Source of the DNA: Spirochaetaceae bacterium
GTDB taxonomy: Bacteria; Spirochaetota; Spirochaetia; Treponematales; Breznakiellaceae
Assembly: GCA_031258625.1 (NCBI GenBank)
Contig: JAIRMO010000060.1
Coordinates: 1 to 13,398 of the forward strand
Direction: 5' to 3'
Length of the DNA stretch: 13,398 bases
This document shows, in pieces, positions 1 through 5,909 of the stretch (position 1 is the first letter of the stretch; every line of letters starts with the position of its first letter). A program made the position numbers and the translations under genes. The notes under the pieces were generated by a model. It made no database searches, was not told the DNA's origin, and worked only from the letters and a program-made list of their open reading frames with translations.

Positions 1-219
1 AAAAACATCCTGGAATCCTTTTCCTGCCTGGACGAACTCCTGGACCGGATTGGGGAAATCGGGTATTTGCCCGAAGGGGTGGCGGCGGCAAAATACATTA
101 AAATCCTCTCGGAAAAATATAAACTCAAAATACCCATATCCCTGGGGCTCTATCACATATTAAACCGGGAGACAGAACCCGCTGAGTTTTTAAAAGAATT
201 TTTACAGGACCTGGGCTGA
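1..219 (+). CDS. gpsA: Glycerol-3-phosphate dehydrogenase [NAD(P)+], C-terminal end (partial)
   Basis: The open frame enters from the left edge in frame 1 and stops with TGA at 217-219, giving the last 72 residues. The stretch LPEGVAAAKYIKILSEKYKLKIPISLGLYHIL, read in two pieces, follows the closing helices of GpsA, where family members have 'EG...T...V..LA.k..iemPI...vY.iL'. GpsA is a cytosolic enzyme that reduces dihydroxyacetone phosphate to sn-glycerol-3-phosphate for phospholipid synthesis. The Rossmann domain and catalytic lysine lie outside the window. It is followed by ffh in the same direction after 68 bases without an obvious terminator, so co-transcription is possible. The assignment rests on a short C-terminal piece only. 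Confidence 0.7.
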   Translation, partial: KNILESFSCLDELLDRIGEIGYLPEGVAAAKYIKILSEKYKLKIPISLGLYHILNRETEPAEFLKEFLQDLG

Positions 220-271
220 TCAACCGCCGCATTGTCCGGTTGTCTGACAGTCCGGCAGCCTAAAACGAACC

Positions 272-277
272 AAGGAG
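272..277 (+). promoter_or_regulatory. Ribosome binding site of ffh
   Basis: AAGGAG lies 10 nt before the ATG at 288. It selects this start over the out-of-frame ATG at 281, which runs into a stop after five codons. Confidence 0.75.
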
Positions 278-287
278 CGTATGTTGT

Positions 288-1637
288 ATGTTAGATAAAC
301 TCACCCAGAAGGTATCCGACGCCCTCCGTTTTATCTCCGGCAAATCGGCGATTACCGAAAAAAACATCGGCGACGCGGTGGATGCCATTAAAATGGCCCT
401 CCTGGAGGCGGATGTAAACCTCCGGGTGGTCCGCCGTTTTGTTAACGCCACCATAGAGGAGGCCCAGGGGGAAAAGGTGCTCCGGGCGGTGGACCCGGGG
501 CAGCAGTTTGTCAAAATAGTCCACGATAAATTGGTCTCCTTTTTGGGGGATACCCGGCAGGATCTCCGGCTCAAGGGGCCCGACGCCCTCTCCTGTATCC
601 TCATGTTGGGGCTCCAGGGTTCGGGAAAAACCACCAGTTCCGCCAAACTCGCCCTGATGCTGAAAAAAGAGGGCCGCAGACCCCTTCTCGTGGCCTGCGA
701 CCTGATCCGTCCCGCGGCAATGGAACAGCTTACCGTCCTGGGCGGCCAGATTGGGGTCCCCGTATATAAAGAAGCGGGGGCCCATGATCCGGTGAAGGTC
801 TACCGGGGAGGGGTGAACTGGGCGCAAAAGAACCTGATCGACACCCTGATCGTCGATACCACCGGACGGCTCCAGATAGACGAGCCCATGATGGAGGAAC
901 TCTCCCGGCTGAAAAAGGCCGCGGCCCCGGACGAACTCCTCCTGGTGGCGGACTCCATGACCGGTCAGTCCGCGGTGGACATCGCCAAGACCTTTGACGA
1001 AAAAATCGGCCTTTCCGGGGTGATCCTCACCAAATTCGACTCCGATACCCGGGGCGGGGCCGCCTTGTCCCTGAAAACCGTTACGGGCAAACCCCTCAAA
1101 TTTGTGGGGACCGGGGAAAAGCCCGAAGACCTGGAACCCTTCTACCCCGACCGCATCGCCGGCCGTATCCTGGGCATGGGGGATGTGGTCAGCCTGGTGG
1201 AGAAAGCCCAGGAGGTGATCGATCAAAAGGAAGCCCTGGCCCTGCAAAAAAAGATGGAAAAGGAGACCTTTACCCTGGAAGACTGGCTTGAACAGCTCCG
1301 GTCGGTTAAAAAAATGGGCTCCCTCCAATCCCTGCTGGAACTGATCCCCGGCATGGCCGGTCAGGTAAACGAAGCGGATATCGACCAGGGGGAACTCAAA
1401 ACCCAGGAGGTAATCCTCTGCTCCATGACCAGGAAGGAACGGGCCAATCACCTGATTATCGGCCCCTCCCGGCGCACCCGGATCGCCCGGGGTTCCGGTA
1501 CCTCCGTGGCCGAGGTGGCCCGGCTCCTCAAAAAATTTGAAAAAATGAAAACCATGATGAAAAAAATGTCCAAGCTGAACAAAAACCCCCAGGCGGCCCA
1601 GGCCATGATGTCCCGGATGCAGGGCGGGTTCCGGTAA
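288..1637 (+). CDS. ffh: Signal recognition particle protein Ffh (SRP54 homologue)
   Basis: The 449-residue protein has the usual Ffh length and domain order. A helical N domain (about 1-95) is followed by an SRP-type GTPase G domain with G1 GLQGSGKTT (108-116), G2 DLIRPAA (138-144), G3 DTTGRL (190-195), G4 TKFD (248-251) followed by SDTRGGAAL, and G5 GTGEK (274-278). A methionine-rich M domain (about 325-449) closes the protein. The M domain carries the 4.5S-RNA-binding signature SMTRKERANHLI...SRRTRIARGSGT (379-405) and a lysine/methionine-rich tail. Ffh binds signal sequences at the ribosome and delivers them to the receptor FtsY at the membrane. The start at 288 is supported by AAGGAG 10 nt upstream. 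G2 DLIRPAA and G4 TKFD differ slightly from the common D(V/T)YRPAA and TKLD but keep the functional residues. Identification is firm. Confidence 0.98.
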   Translation: MLDKLTQKVSDALRFISGKSAITEKNIGDAVDAIKMALLEADVNLRVVRRFVNATIEEAQGEKVLRAVDPGQQFVKIVHDKLVSFLGDTRQDLRLKGPDALSCILMLGLQGSGKTTSSAKLALMLKKEGRRPLLVACDLIRPAAMEQLTVLGGQIGVPVYKEAGAHDPVKVYRGGVNWAQKNLIDTLIVDTTGRLQIDEPMMEELSRLKKAAAPDELLLVADSMTGQSAVDIAKTFDEKIGLSGVILTKFDSDTRGGAALSLKTVTGKPLKFVGTGEKPEDLEPFYPDRIAGRILGMGDVVSLVEKAQEVIDQKEALALQKKMEKETFTLEDWLEQLRSVKKMGSLQSLLELIPGMAGQVNEADIDQGELKTQEVILCSMTRKERANHLIIGPSRRTRIARGSGTSVAEVARLLKKFEKMKTMMKKMSKLNKNPQAAQAMMSRMQGGFR

Positions 1638-1671
1638 GCGGAAGACGGACACCGGCGGATTGGGCGTTCAG

Positions 1672-2790
1672 TTAGATGGTGATTTTCCGGTTTCTGGCGC
1701 TTACCTCCCAGTAGCTAACAAGCCGGCGGTTCCGAACCACGTAGCCCCCCGGATAAAGGGCGGTGGTGGGACAGATGTGGGTGGGAATGACATGGAGGAT
1801 TGTTCCCAGGGCAGGGCAATTACCCCCGGTCATACGGAAAACCCAATGTTCCTCGCTGTGGGCCTCGGGGCGGGCCCCGGGCAGATCCGTGAGAAGGCCC
1901 CGCTCCCCTTCCTGATCCGAGGCGATAGCCTTGTACCCCAGATCCAGGGTGAAAAGGTCATCCCGGGGCCGGCTTATTACCCTGGTCAGGATCGTGGCCC
2001 CGGGGCTAAAGCGGAGGTCCCGGTATTTGGAATCATAGCCGTGGTCTTGGATAAAAAAAGTCCCCGGCGAGAGAAAAACATCCCGGTTCCGGGCATGGAA
2101 GGGGAAGGTGGGGGTACCCCCCATTACCATAACGGGGAGCTTCCTGCCTTCAGCCTCCACGGCATCCCGGACCGCCATGAGTTTCTGCGTTTCCTCCGCC
2201 ACCGCCCTTTCCCGCTCTCCGCTGTCTTTGATACCCAGATGACCGTCATAACAGTGAAAGCCCATAAGGTTCAGGCCCGGGATCTTCCCCGCCCGGAGGC
2301 AAAAGTCCTTGAGCGCCCCCCCTTCCAGGGTAACACCCGTGCGGTTCATGCCGGGGTTTACGTCAACGAGGAAGGGAACGGCGGGGGCCGCGGATCCGGC
2401 GGCCCTTCCCAACAGGGAAAGCTGCTCCTGATCATCGCCTGTGGCCCAAAAGACCGAAGCGGTATACCGTTGCCGGAGTTCAATGAAACGCCTGATCCCG
2501 GGGCCGATCAGCGGATAGGCGATAAGGATATGGGAGGCGCCGCATTGGGCGCACATTTCCGCCTCGGCGATGGTGGCGCATTTGAACCGTTTGATCCCCC
2601 GGGCAAGGAGGAGCCGGACCACGGCGGCGGCCTTGTAGGTTTTTACATGGGGCCACATCCGGCCGGTACCTTCCGCCATGCTTATGGCTTTTTGAATATT
2701 TTCTTCGATAATGTCTTCGTGGAAGATCAATGCCGGAGAATCCAGTTCTTCCTCGCCGGCAAAGTGATAATCAAGGGACGGCGGATTCAT
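1672..2790 (-). CDS. D-threonine aldolase / D-serine dehydratase-like PLP enzyme (alanine racemase N-terminal fold)
   Basis: The 372 residues match the metal-dependent D-threonine aldolase/DSD1 family. An alanine-racemase-type TIM barrel comes first, with the PLP lysine expected at K50 in WPHVKTYK (family 'RPHxKTHK'). A C-terminal beta domain (PF14031-like) follows, with the zinc ligands expected at H338 and C340 in IPTHICPTTALYPGG. Family members cleave D-threonine or D-3-hydroxy amino acids to glycine plus aldehyde, or dehydrate D-serine to pyruvate and ammonia; the sequence alone does not choose between these. The ATG at 2790 overlaps the stop of the upstream ridA-like gene (ATGA), indicating translational coupling and a two-gene operon. 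It converges on ffh with 34 bases between stops and no clear terminator. Placement beside a D-aminoacylase and a DauR-type regulator favours a D-amino-acid substrate. Confidence 0.88.
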   Translation of the reverse strand: MNPPSLDYHFAGEEELDSPALIFHEDIIEENIQKAISMAEGTGRMWPHVKTYKAAAVVRLLLARGIKRFKCATIAEAEMCAQCGASHILIAYPLIGPGIRRFIELRQRYTASVFWATGDDQEQLSLLGRAAGSAAPAVPFLVDVNPGMNRTGVTLEGGALKDFCLRAGKIPGLNLMGFHCYDGHLGIKDSGERERAVAEETQKLMAVRDAVEAEGRKLPVMVMGGTPTFPFHARNRDVFLSPGTFFIQDHGYDSKYRDLRFSPGATILTRVISRPRDDLFTLDLGYKAIASDQEGERGLLTDLPGARPEAHSEEHWVFRMTGGNCPALGTILHVIPTHICPTTALYPGGYVVRNRRLVSYWEVSARNRKITI

Positions 2791-3257
2791 TTTTCCACTT
2801 CAACGAGGAGTTCAATTTCCACCGGGATATTGCCCGGCAGGGCGTTCATCCCCACGGCGGAACGGGCACAACAGCCGCGCTCTTCCCCGAAAATGTCCAC
2901 CAGAAGCTGGCTGCCGCCGTTAGCTACCAGGGGCTGATCGTAAAAAGTCGGGGTACCGGCCACAAAGCACAACATTTTTACGATCCGCTTTACCTTATTC
3001 AGATCTCCAATCCGGAATTTCAGATTGGCCAGGAGGTTAAGAATACAATACCGGGCGGCCTCCTGCCCCCGCTCAACGGTGTATTCGGCCCCCAGTTTAC
3101 CGGTAAACCGCTGCTCGCCATTGAAAACAGGGCCGCAGCCCGAAAGATAATAAAGGCCCTCCCCAAATTCCTTAACCGGTTCATAGACGCCTCCCTTGGA
3201 GGGGGGATTCGGCATCACCAGTCCATATTTTGCCAGGGTATTTTCCAGATTCAGCAT
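2787..3257 (-). CDS. RidA family protein (YjgF/chorismate-mutase-like, PF14588 type)
   Basis: The 156-residue protein belongs to the longer RidA branch: NPPSKGGVYEPVKEFGEGLYYLSG near the N-terminus (two pieces, 17-40), the helix QEAARYCILNLLANLK (65-80), GDLNKVKRIVKMLCFV (84-99), the FYDQPLVANGGSQLLVDIFGE region, and the closing ARSAVGMNALPGNIPVEIE (131-149). R132 matches the arginine that binds the substrate carboxylate in RidA. RidA proteins hydrolyse enamine/imine intermediates such as 2-aminoacrylate released by PLP enzymes, giving keto acid and ammonia. The ATG at 3257 is preceded by AGGTGG 6 nt upstream. The stop overlaps the next gene's ATG by 4 nt. Pairing with a PLP enzyme that can release aminoacrylate from D-serine fits the known role. 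The enzyme's own substrate is inferred. Confidence 0.9.
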   Translation of the reverse strand: MLNLENTLAKYGLVMPNPPSKGGVYEPVKEFGEGLYYLSGCGPVFNGEQRFTGKLGAEYTVERGQEAARYCILNLLANLKFRIGDLNKVKRIVKMLCFVAGTPTFYDQPLVANGGSQLLVDIFGEERGCCARSAVGMNALPGNIPVEIELLVEVEK

Positions 3258-3263
3258 ATCATT

Positions 3264-3269
3264 CCACCT
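3264..3269 (-). promoter_or_regulatory. Ribosome binding site of the ridA-like gene
   Basis: On the minus strand AGGTGG lies 6 nt upstream of the ATG at 3257-3255, fixing that start. Confidence 0.6.
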
Positions 3270-3294
3270 AAAAAAAAATTAGTATAGTAAGAAA

Positions 3295-3322
3295 TAGTTT
3301 CAAAACCGAAGGGGCGAAACTA
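3295..3322. promoter_or_regulatory. Inverted repeat TAGTTTC-N14-GAAACTA in the divergent promoter region
   Basis: A perfect 7-bp inverted repeat (3295-3301 and 3316-3322) lies in the 132-base gap between the leftward ridA-like gene and the rightward regulator. Just leftward, at 3281-3286, the minus strand reads TATACT, a plausible -10 for ridA. A TTCGGT 18 bp further upstream would be a poor -35 and would fall within the repeat. This layout is typical of an operator occluding a promoter. Which protein binds is inferred; the adjacent DauR-type regulator is the obvious candidate. Confidence 0.45.
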
Positions 3323-3330
3323 CCTCATAT

Positions 3331-3358
3331 AAATAAGAATAGGTCGAATTTCTTATTT
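3331..3358. promoter_or_regulatory. Inverted repeat AAATAAGAA-N10-TTCTTATTT in the divergent promoter region
   Basis: A perfect 9-bp AT-rich inverted repeat (3331-3339 and 3350-3358) separated by 10 nt, nearer the regulator gene. It lies 31-59 bases before the first possible start codon, where an autoregulatory operator would be expected. It could instead form a weak hairpin in a leader transcript. No convincing -35/-10 pair for the regulator was recognised. Confidence 0.45.
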
Positions 3359-3389
3359 TGTAAATAAACTTGTGAAAAAAATTTAGCTG

Positions 3390-4157
3390 ATGTATGATGG
3401 GTACATGAAATCAATCCAGGAACAACGGGATCTATTCAATAAGATCATGACCCTTTTGGAACGGCATCTGGGACCGAAGTGCGAAGTGGTGCTTCACGAT
3501 CTAACCCGGGATTACGGCAGTACCATTGTGGACATACGGCACGGATATATCACGAACCGTAAAATCGGCGATGCGGGGAGTAATCTGGGCCTGGAGGTGC
3601 TTCGAGGTACGGCGCAGAACGGGGATCAGTTTAATTACATCACCTATACCCGGGACAATAAGATACTCCGTTCCTCGTCGATCTACTTCCGGGGGGAAGA
3701 CAATCAGGTTGTCGGGGCCCTCTGCGTCAATCTTGACATTACCCAGAGCCTTCGATGTGAAGAATTTCTCCATCAATTCAACCAGTTTCCCCCGGACACG
3801 GTGAAAAAAGACTCCGGTTCCCCGGAACAGGGGGACGGGGCGGGAAATACGCCGCCGGTCAAGGAAGTCTTTGTCAATTCGGTCCGGGAACTGCTGGATT
3901 ATCTTATCGGCGAGGCCCACGCCCAGACGGGTAAAGCGGTTTCCCGGATGCAGCGGGGGGATAAGCTTAAATTTATACATTTTCTGGATCAAAAAGGCGC
4001 TTTTCTGATTACCCGTTCCGGAGACGCGGTTTGCGATTTTTTGGGGATCAGTAAATATACCCTTTACCGGTATCTGGATATTGTCCGGGGCGAGGGGAAG
4101 GATAGGGGGTATGAAACTGAGGACGGGGAGGAAGAGGACCCCGGTACTAGCGGCTAA
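3390..4157 (+). CDS. YheO/DauR-type transcriptional regulator (PAS-like + HTH)
   Basis: The protein (255 residues from the first ATG) has the two-part YheO/DauR architecture. A YheO-type PAS domain (about 15-120) shows GPKCEVVLHDL (28-38), YITNRKIGD (53-61), NLGLEVL (65-71) and IYFRGEDNQVVGALCVNLDI (98-117). After a variable linker (about 130-158), a C-terminal HTH domain (about 162-235) shows SVRELLDYLIGEA (164-176) and DAVCDFLGISKYTLYRYLDIV (212-232, two pieces), the last helices being the DNA reader. DauR in Pseudomonas represses D-arginine catabolism genes, and relatives often adjoin amino-acid genes. The acidic C-tail is not typical. The ATG at 3405 (MKSIQEQ) is an alternative start that fits family lengths slightly better; neither ATG has a strong ribosome binding site. 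The divergent RidA/PLP-enzyme pair and downstream transporter/deacylase are the likely targets. Confidence 0.88.
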   Translation: MYDGYMKSIQEQRDLFNKIMTLLERHLGPKCEVVLHDLTRDYGSTIVDIRHGYITNRKIGDAGSNLGLEVLRGTAQNGDQFNYITYTRDNKILRSSSIYFRGEDNQVVGALCVNLDITQSLRCEEFLHQFNQFPPDTVKKDSGSPEQGDGAGNTPPVKEVFVNSVRELLDYLIGEAHAQTGKAVSRMQRGDKLKFIHFLDQKGAFLITRSGDAVCDFLGISKYTLYRYLDIVRGEGKDRGYETEDGEEEDPGTSG

Positions 4158-4160
4158 CCT

Positions 4161-4175
4161 CGAACCCGCGGTTCG
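4161..4175 (+). terminator. Short GC hairpin just after the regulator gene (possible weak terminator or processing site)
   Basis: CGAACC-CGC-GGTTCG forms a 6-bp stem with a 3-nt loop, starting 3 nt after the stop codon and followed by CGTTTTGG. Two nt further, GTTTT-GG-AAAAC (4177-4188) is a second small dyad. The U-tract is only four long and interrupted, so full termination is doubtful. The site could lower read-through from the regulator into the transporter. Confidence 0.35.
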
Positions 4176-4195
4176 CGTTTTGGAAAACATGAAAC

Positions 4196-4224
4196 TTGTT
4201 ACAAAAACTAAAAAAGATTTATTT
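4196..4224 (+). promoter_or_regulatory. Possible weak promoter for the transporter-deacylase pair
   Basis: TTGTTA (4196-4201) and TTATTT (4219-4224) are spaced 17 bp apart in an AT-rich stretch that contrasts with the GC-rich surroundings. This agrees with sigma-70 spacing, but both hexamers are imperfect. The 208-base gap before the transporter, with its dyad at 4304-4332, suggests a separate promoter somewhere in this interval. Confidence 0.3.
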
Positions 4225-4303
4225 GCAAAAAAAATGTTTCAGCATTACGATTATATACAGGAGGTTTTCCCAAATTATTTTTGAAAATTGAGCCCGTTTC
4301 AAA

Positions 4304-4332
4304 ATTCGACTCGGTTTGGAACCCTTTCGAAT
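4304..4332. promoter_or_regulatory. Symmetric interrupted dyad upstream of the symporter gene (operator or leader hairpin)
   Basis: ATTCGA-ctc-GGTT-tgg-AACC-ctt-TCGAAT is symmetric about 4318: outer 6-bp arms, a 3x3 internal loop, inner 4-bp arms and a 3-nt centre. It ends 33 nt before the ATG at 4366. The site could be an operator for the adjacent PAS-HTH regulator or an mRNA hairpin upstream of the ribosome binding site. Function is inferred from symmetry and position. Confidence 0.4.
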
Positions 4333-4353
4333 GAGTTTAATGTATGTTTTATT

Positions 4354-4359
4354 AGGAGG
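4354..4359 (+). promoter_or_regulatory. Ribosome binding site of the symporter gene
   Basis: AGGAGG lies 6 nt before the ATG at 4366. It decides this start against a TTG at 4288 in the same frame, whose extra 26 residues do not resemble the family. Confidence 0.85.
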
Positions 4360-4365
4360 CTTTTA

Positions 4366-5871
4366 ATGGATTTTTCCATAGAACATCGCATGTTTTTTAT
4401 AATCGGATTTGTGGTTTATATCTTCATTCTGATTGTCATCGGTATCATCAGTTCCCGGAAAAACAAGGACGGCGAGGATTACCTTCTGGCGGGACGGAAA
4501 CTTCCCTTCCTGCTGCTTCTGGGAACCATCAGCGCCACCCTCATCGGTACCGGTTCCTCCATCGGGGCGACCGCCAACGGCTTCCGTCAGGGGTGGTACG
4601 GGTCCCTCTATGGACTGGGCGGGGCCCTGGGTATGTTCGTCCTGGCGTTTTTATTCTGTACGGAGCGGGATTACAAGTTCATGACCCTTTCGGAAGAAAT
4701 GCAGTTCCGTTTTGGGGGGAACAAAAAGATCCGCAATGTGATGGGGTTCTTTTTATTTATTGCCGAGGTCGCCTGGCTGGGCAACCACATGAACGGAGGC
4801 GCCACCTACCTGAGTTATGTAACCGGCCTGGAGCCCATCACCGCCCGGTTTATCACCATGTTGGCCTTTGGCATCTATGTCTTTATCGGCGGTTACCTGG
4901 CGGTGGTTTTGACCGATAATATTCAGGTCATCCTGGTCCTGGGCGGCTTCATCCTGATCCTGATTCGGGCAATTCCCGCCGCCGGCGGCTGGCAGGCTAT
5001 CCACGACACCTACGTGGCGTCCGGCAAGGGCGAGGCGATGAGTTTCTACGGCCTTGCGGGGGTTACCGCCATAACCGCCATATCCCTGGCCTATACGGTA
5101 GGGATCTCCCAGGTGGGGACCCCCGCCTTTCGGACCCGGGTATACAGCGCCAATTCCAACAACGCCGCCAAAAAGGCATTCTTCTTTTCCGGGGTGGTGC
5201 TGTTCCTCTTTTCCTTTATTCCCGCGGTTATTGGAATGTCCGGCTTTGCCATCGCGACCCGGGACGGGGCCGAAGCGGTGCTTAATAACCCCAACTACAC
5301 CTTTGCCTACATGGCTACCACTATCCTGGGGCCTACCCTGGGGCTTATGTTCCTCATCGCCGGTCTTTCGGCGACCTTATCTTCCGCCGATTCGGACGCC
5401 ATGGCGGGGATCACCATACTGCTGGTTGATATTTATTCCACCGTTACCGGAAAAAGCATACCCAAGGAAAAGATGGTCGCCTATTCCCGGGTATGCCTCG
5501 TGATAACCCTCCTCATCGCCTTCCTGGCGACCCTATTCGCCCAGGACATCATCGGTTATATCTCCAATGTGGTAGGTTCCCTCATTCCGAGTATCGCGAT
5601 GATGATGATCCTCGGCAAATACTGGAAACGGGTTACCTGGCAGGGGGGTATGGCCTGTATTTTCTGCGGGACCATCTTCGGCCTTCTGTACCTTTTTGTA
5701 TCCCCCTTCAGGAGCGTTATTACGGGTATTTTTACCGGCCCGGCCATTCCCGTCAGTATCGTCGCCCTGCTGGCCGGTATTATAGTCAGCCTCGTAACCC
5801 CCAAGGAAACGGTTTCCGAAGAAGAAGCCATGCGGCTGGTCCTTGAATCCAGGGAACGAATCAAGGCGTAA
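4366..5871 (+). CDS. Sodium:solute symporter family (SSS) transporter
   Basis: The 501-residue protein is strongly hydrophobic, with about 13 membrane segments, as in the SSS family (PF00474). Family marks include YLLAGRKLP (39-47) after TM1, an unwound TM1-like glycine/serine-rich stretch ISATLIGTGSSIGATA (55-70), QVGTPAFRTRVYSA (249-262), and the TM8 region AGLSATLSSADSDAMAG (332-348), whose serines line the conserved Na2 sodium site. A short charged tail ends the protein. SSS carriers couple inward sodium flow to uptake of solutes such as proline, pantothenate, sugars or sialic acid. Subfamily sequence does not reveal the substrate here. Its gene is followed 38 nt later by the D-aminoacylase gene in the same direction, so an N-acyl-D-amino acid or D-amino acid substrate is the best inference. 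Confidence 0.93.
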   Translation: MDFSIEHRMFFIIGFVVYIFILIVIGIISSRKNKDGEDYLLAGRKLPFLLLLGTISATLIGTGSSIGATANGFRQGWYGSLYGLGGALGMFVLAFLFCTERDYKFMTLSEEMQFRFGGNKKIRNVMGFFLFIAEVAWLGNHMNGGATYLSYVTGLEPITARFITMLAFGIYVFIGGYLAVVLTDNIQVILVLGGFILILIRAIPAAGGWQAIHDTYVASGKGEAMSFYGLAGVTAITAISLAYTVGISQVGTPAFRTRVYSANSNNAAKKAFFFSGVVLFLFSFIPAVIGMSGFAIATRDGAEAVLNNPNYTFAYMATTILGPTLGLMFLIAGLSATLSSADSDAMAGITILLVDIYSTVTGKSIPKEKMVAYSRVCLVITLLIAFLATLFAQDIIGYISNVVGSLIPSIAMMMILGKYWKRVTWQGGMACIFCGTIFGLLYLFVSPFRSVITGIFTGPAIPVSIVALLAGIIVSLVTPKETVSEEEAMRLVLESRERIKA

Positions 5872-5897
5872 AGTTCCGAATCGCCGGGGTATTACGC

Positions 5898-5904
5898 GGG
5901 AAGG
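5898..5904 (+). promoter_or_regulatory. Ribosome binding site of the D-aminoacylase gene
   Basis: GGGAAGG lies 5 nt before the ATG at 5910, supporting the chosen start in the 38-nt gap after the symporter gene. Confidence 0.6.
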
Positions 5905-5909
5905 ATGAG

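Noticed and set aside
291..1652. Long minus-strand frame antisense to ffh
   Set aside because: It is His/Gly/Phe-rich with no recognisable domain, and arises from the codon bias of ffh on the other strand.
1660..2937. Plus-strand frame opposite the D-threonine aldolase-like gene
   Set aside because: Gly/Pro-rich shadow of the minus-strand gene, spanning the boundary of two well-supported coupled genes.
4081..4284. Open frame of 67 codons overlapping the end of the regulator gene
   Set aside because: Its first half lies in a different frame over the regulator's coding sequence, it has no ribosome binding site and no family resemblance. The AT-rich second half is better read as the leader region of the symporter.
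4288..4365. TTG-initiated N-terminal extension of the symporter
   Set aside because: The 26 extra residues are not hydrophobic or family-like, and AGGAGG sits just before the ATG at 4366.
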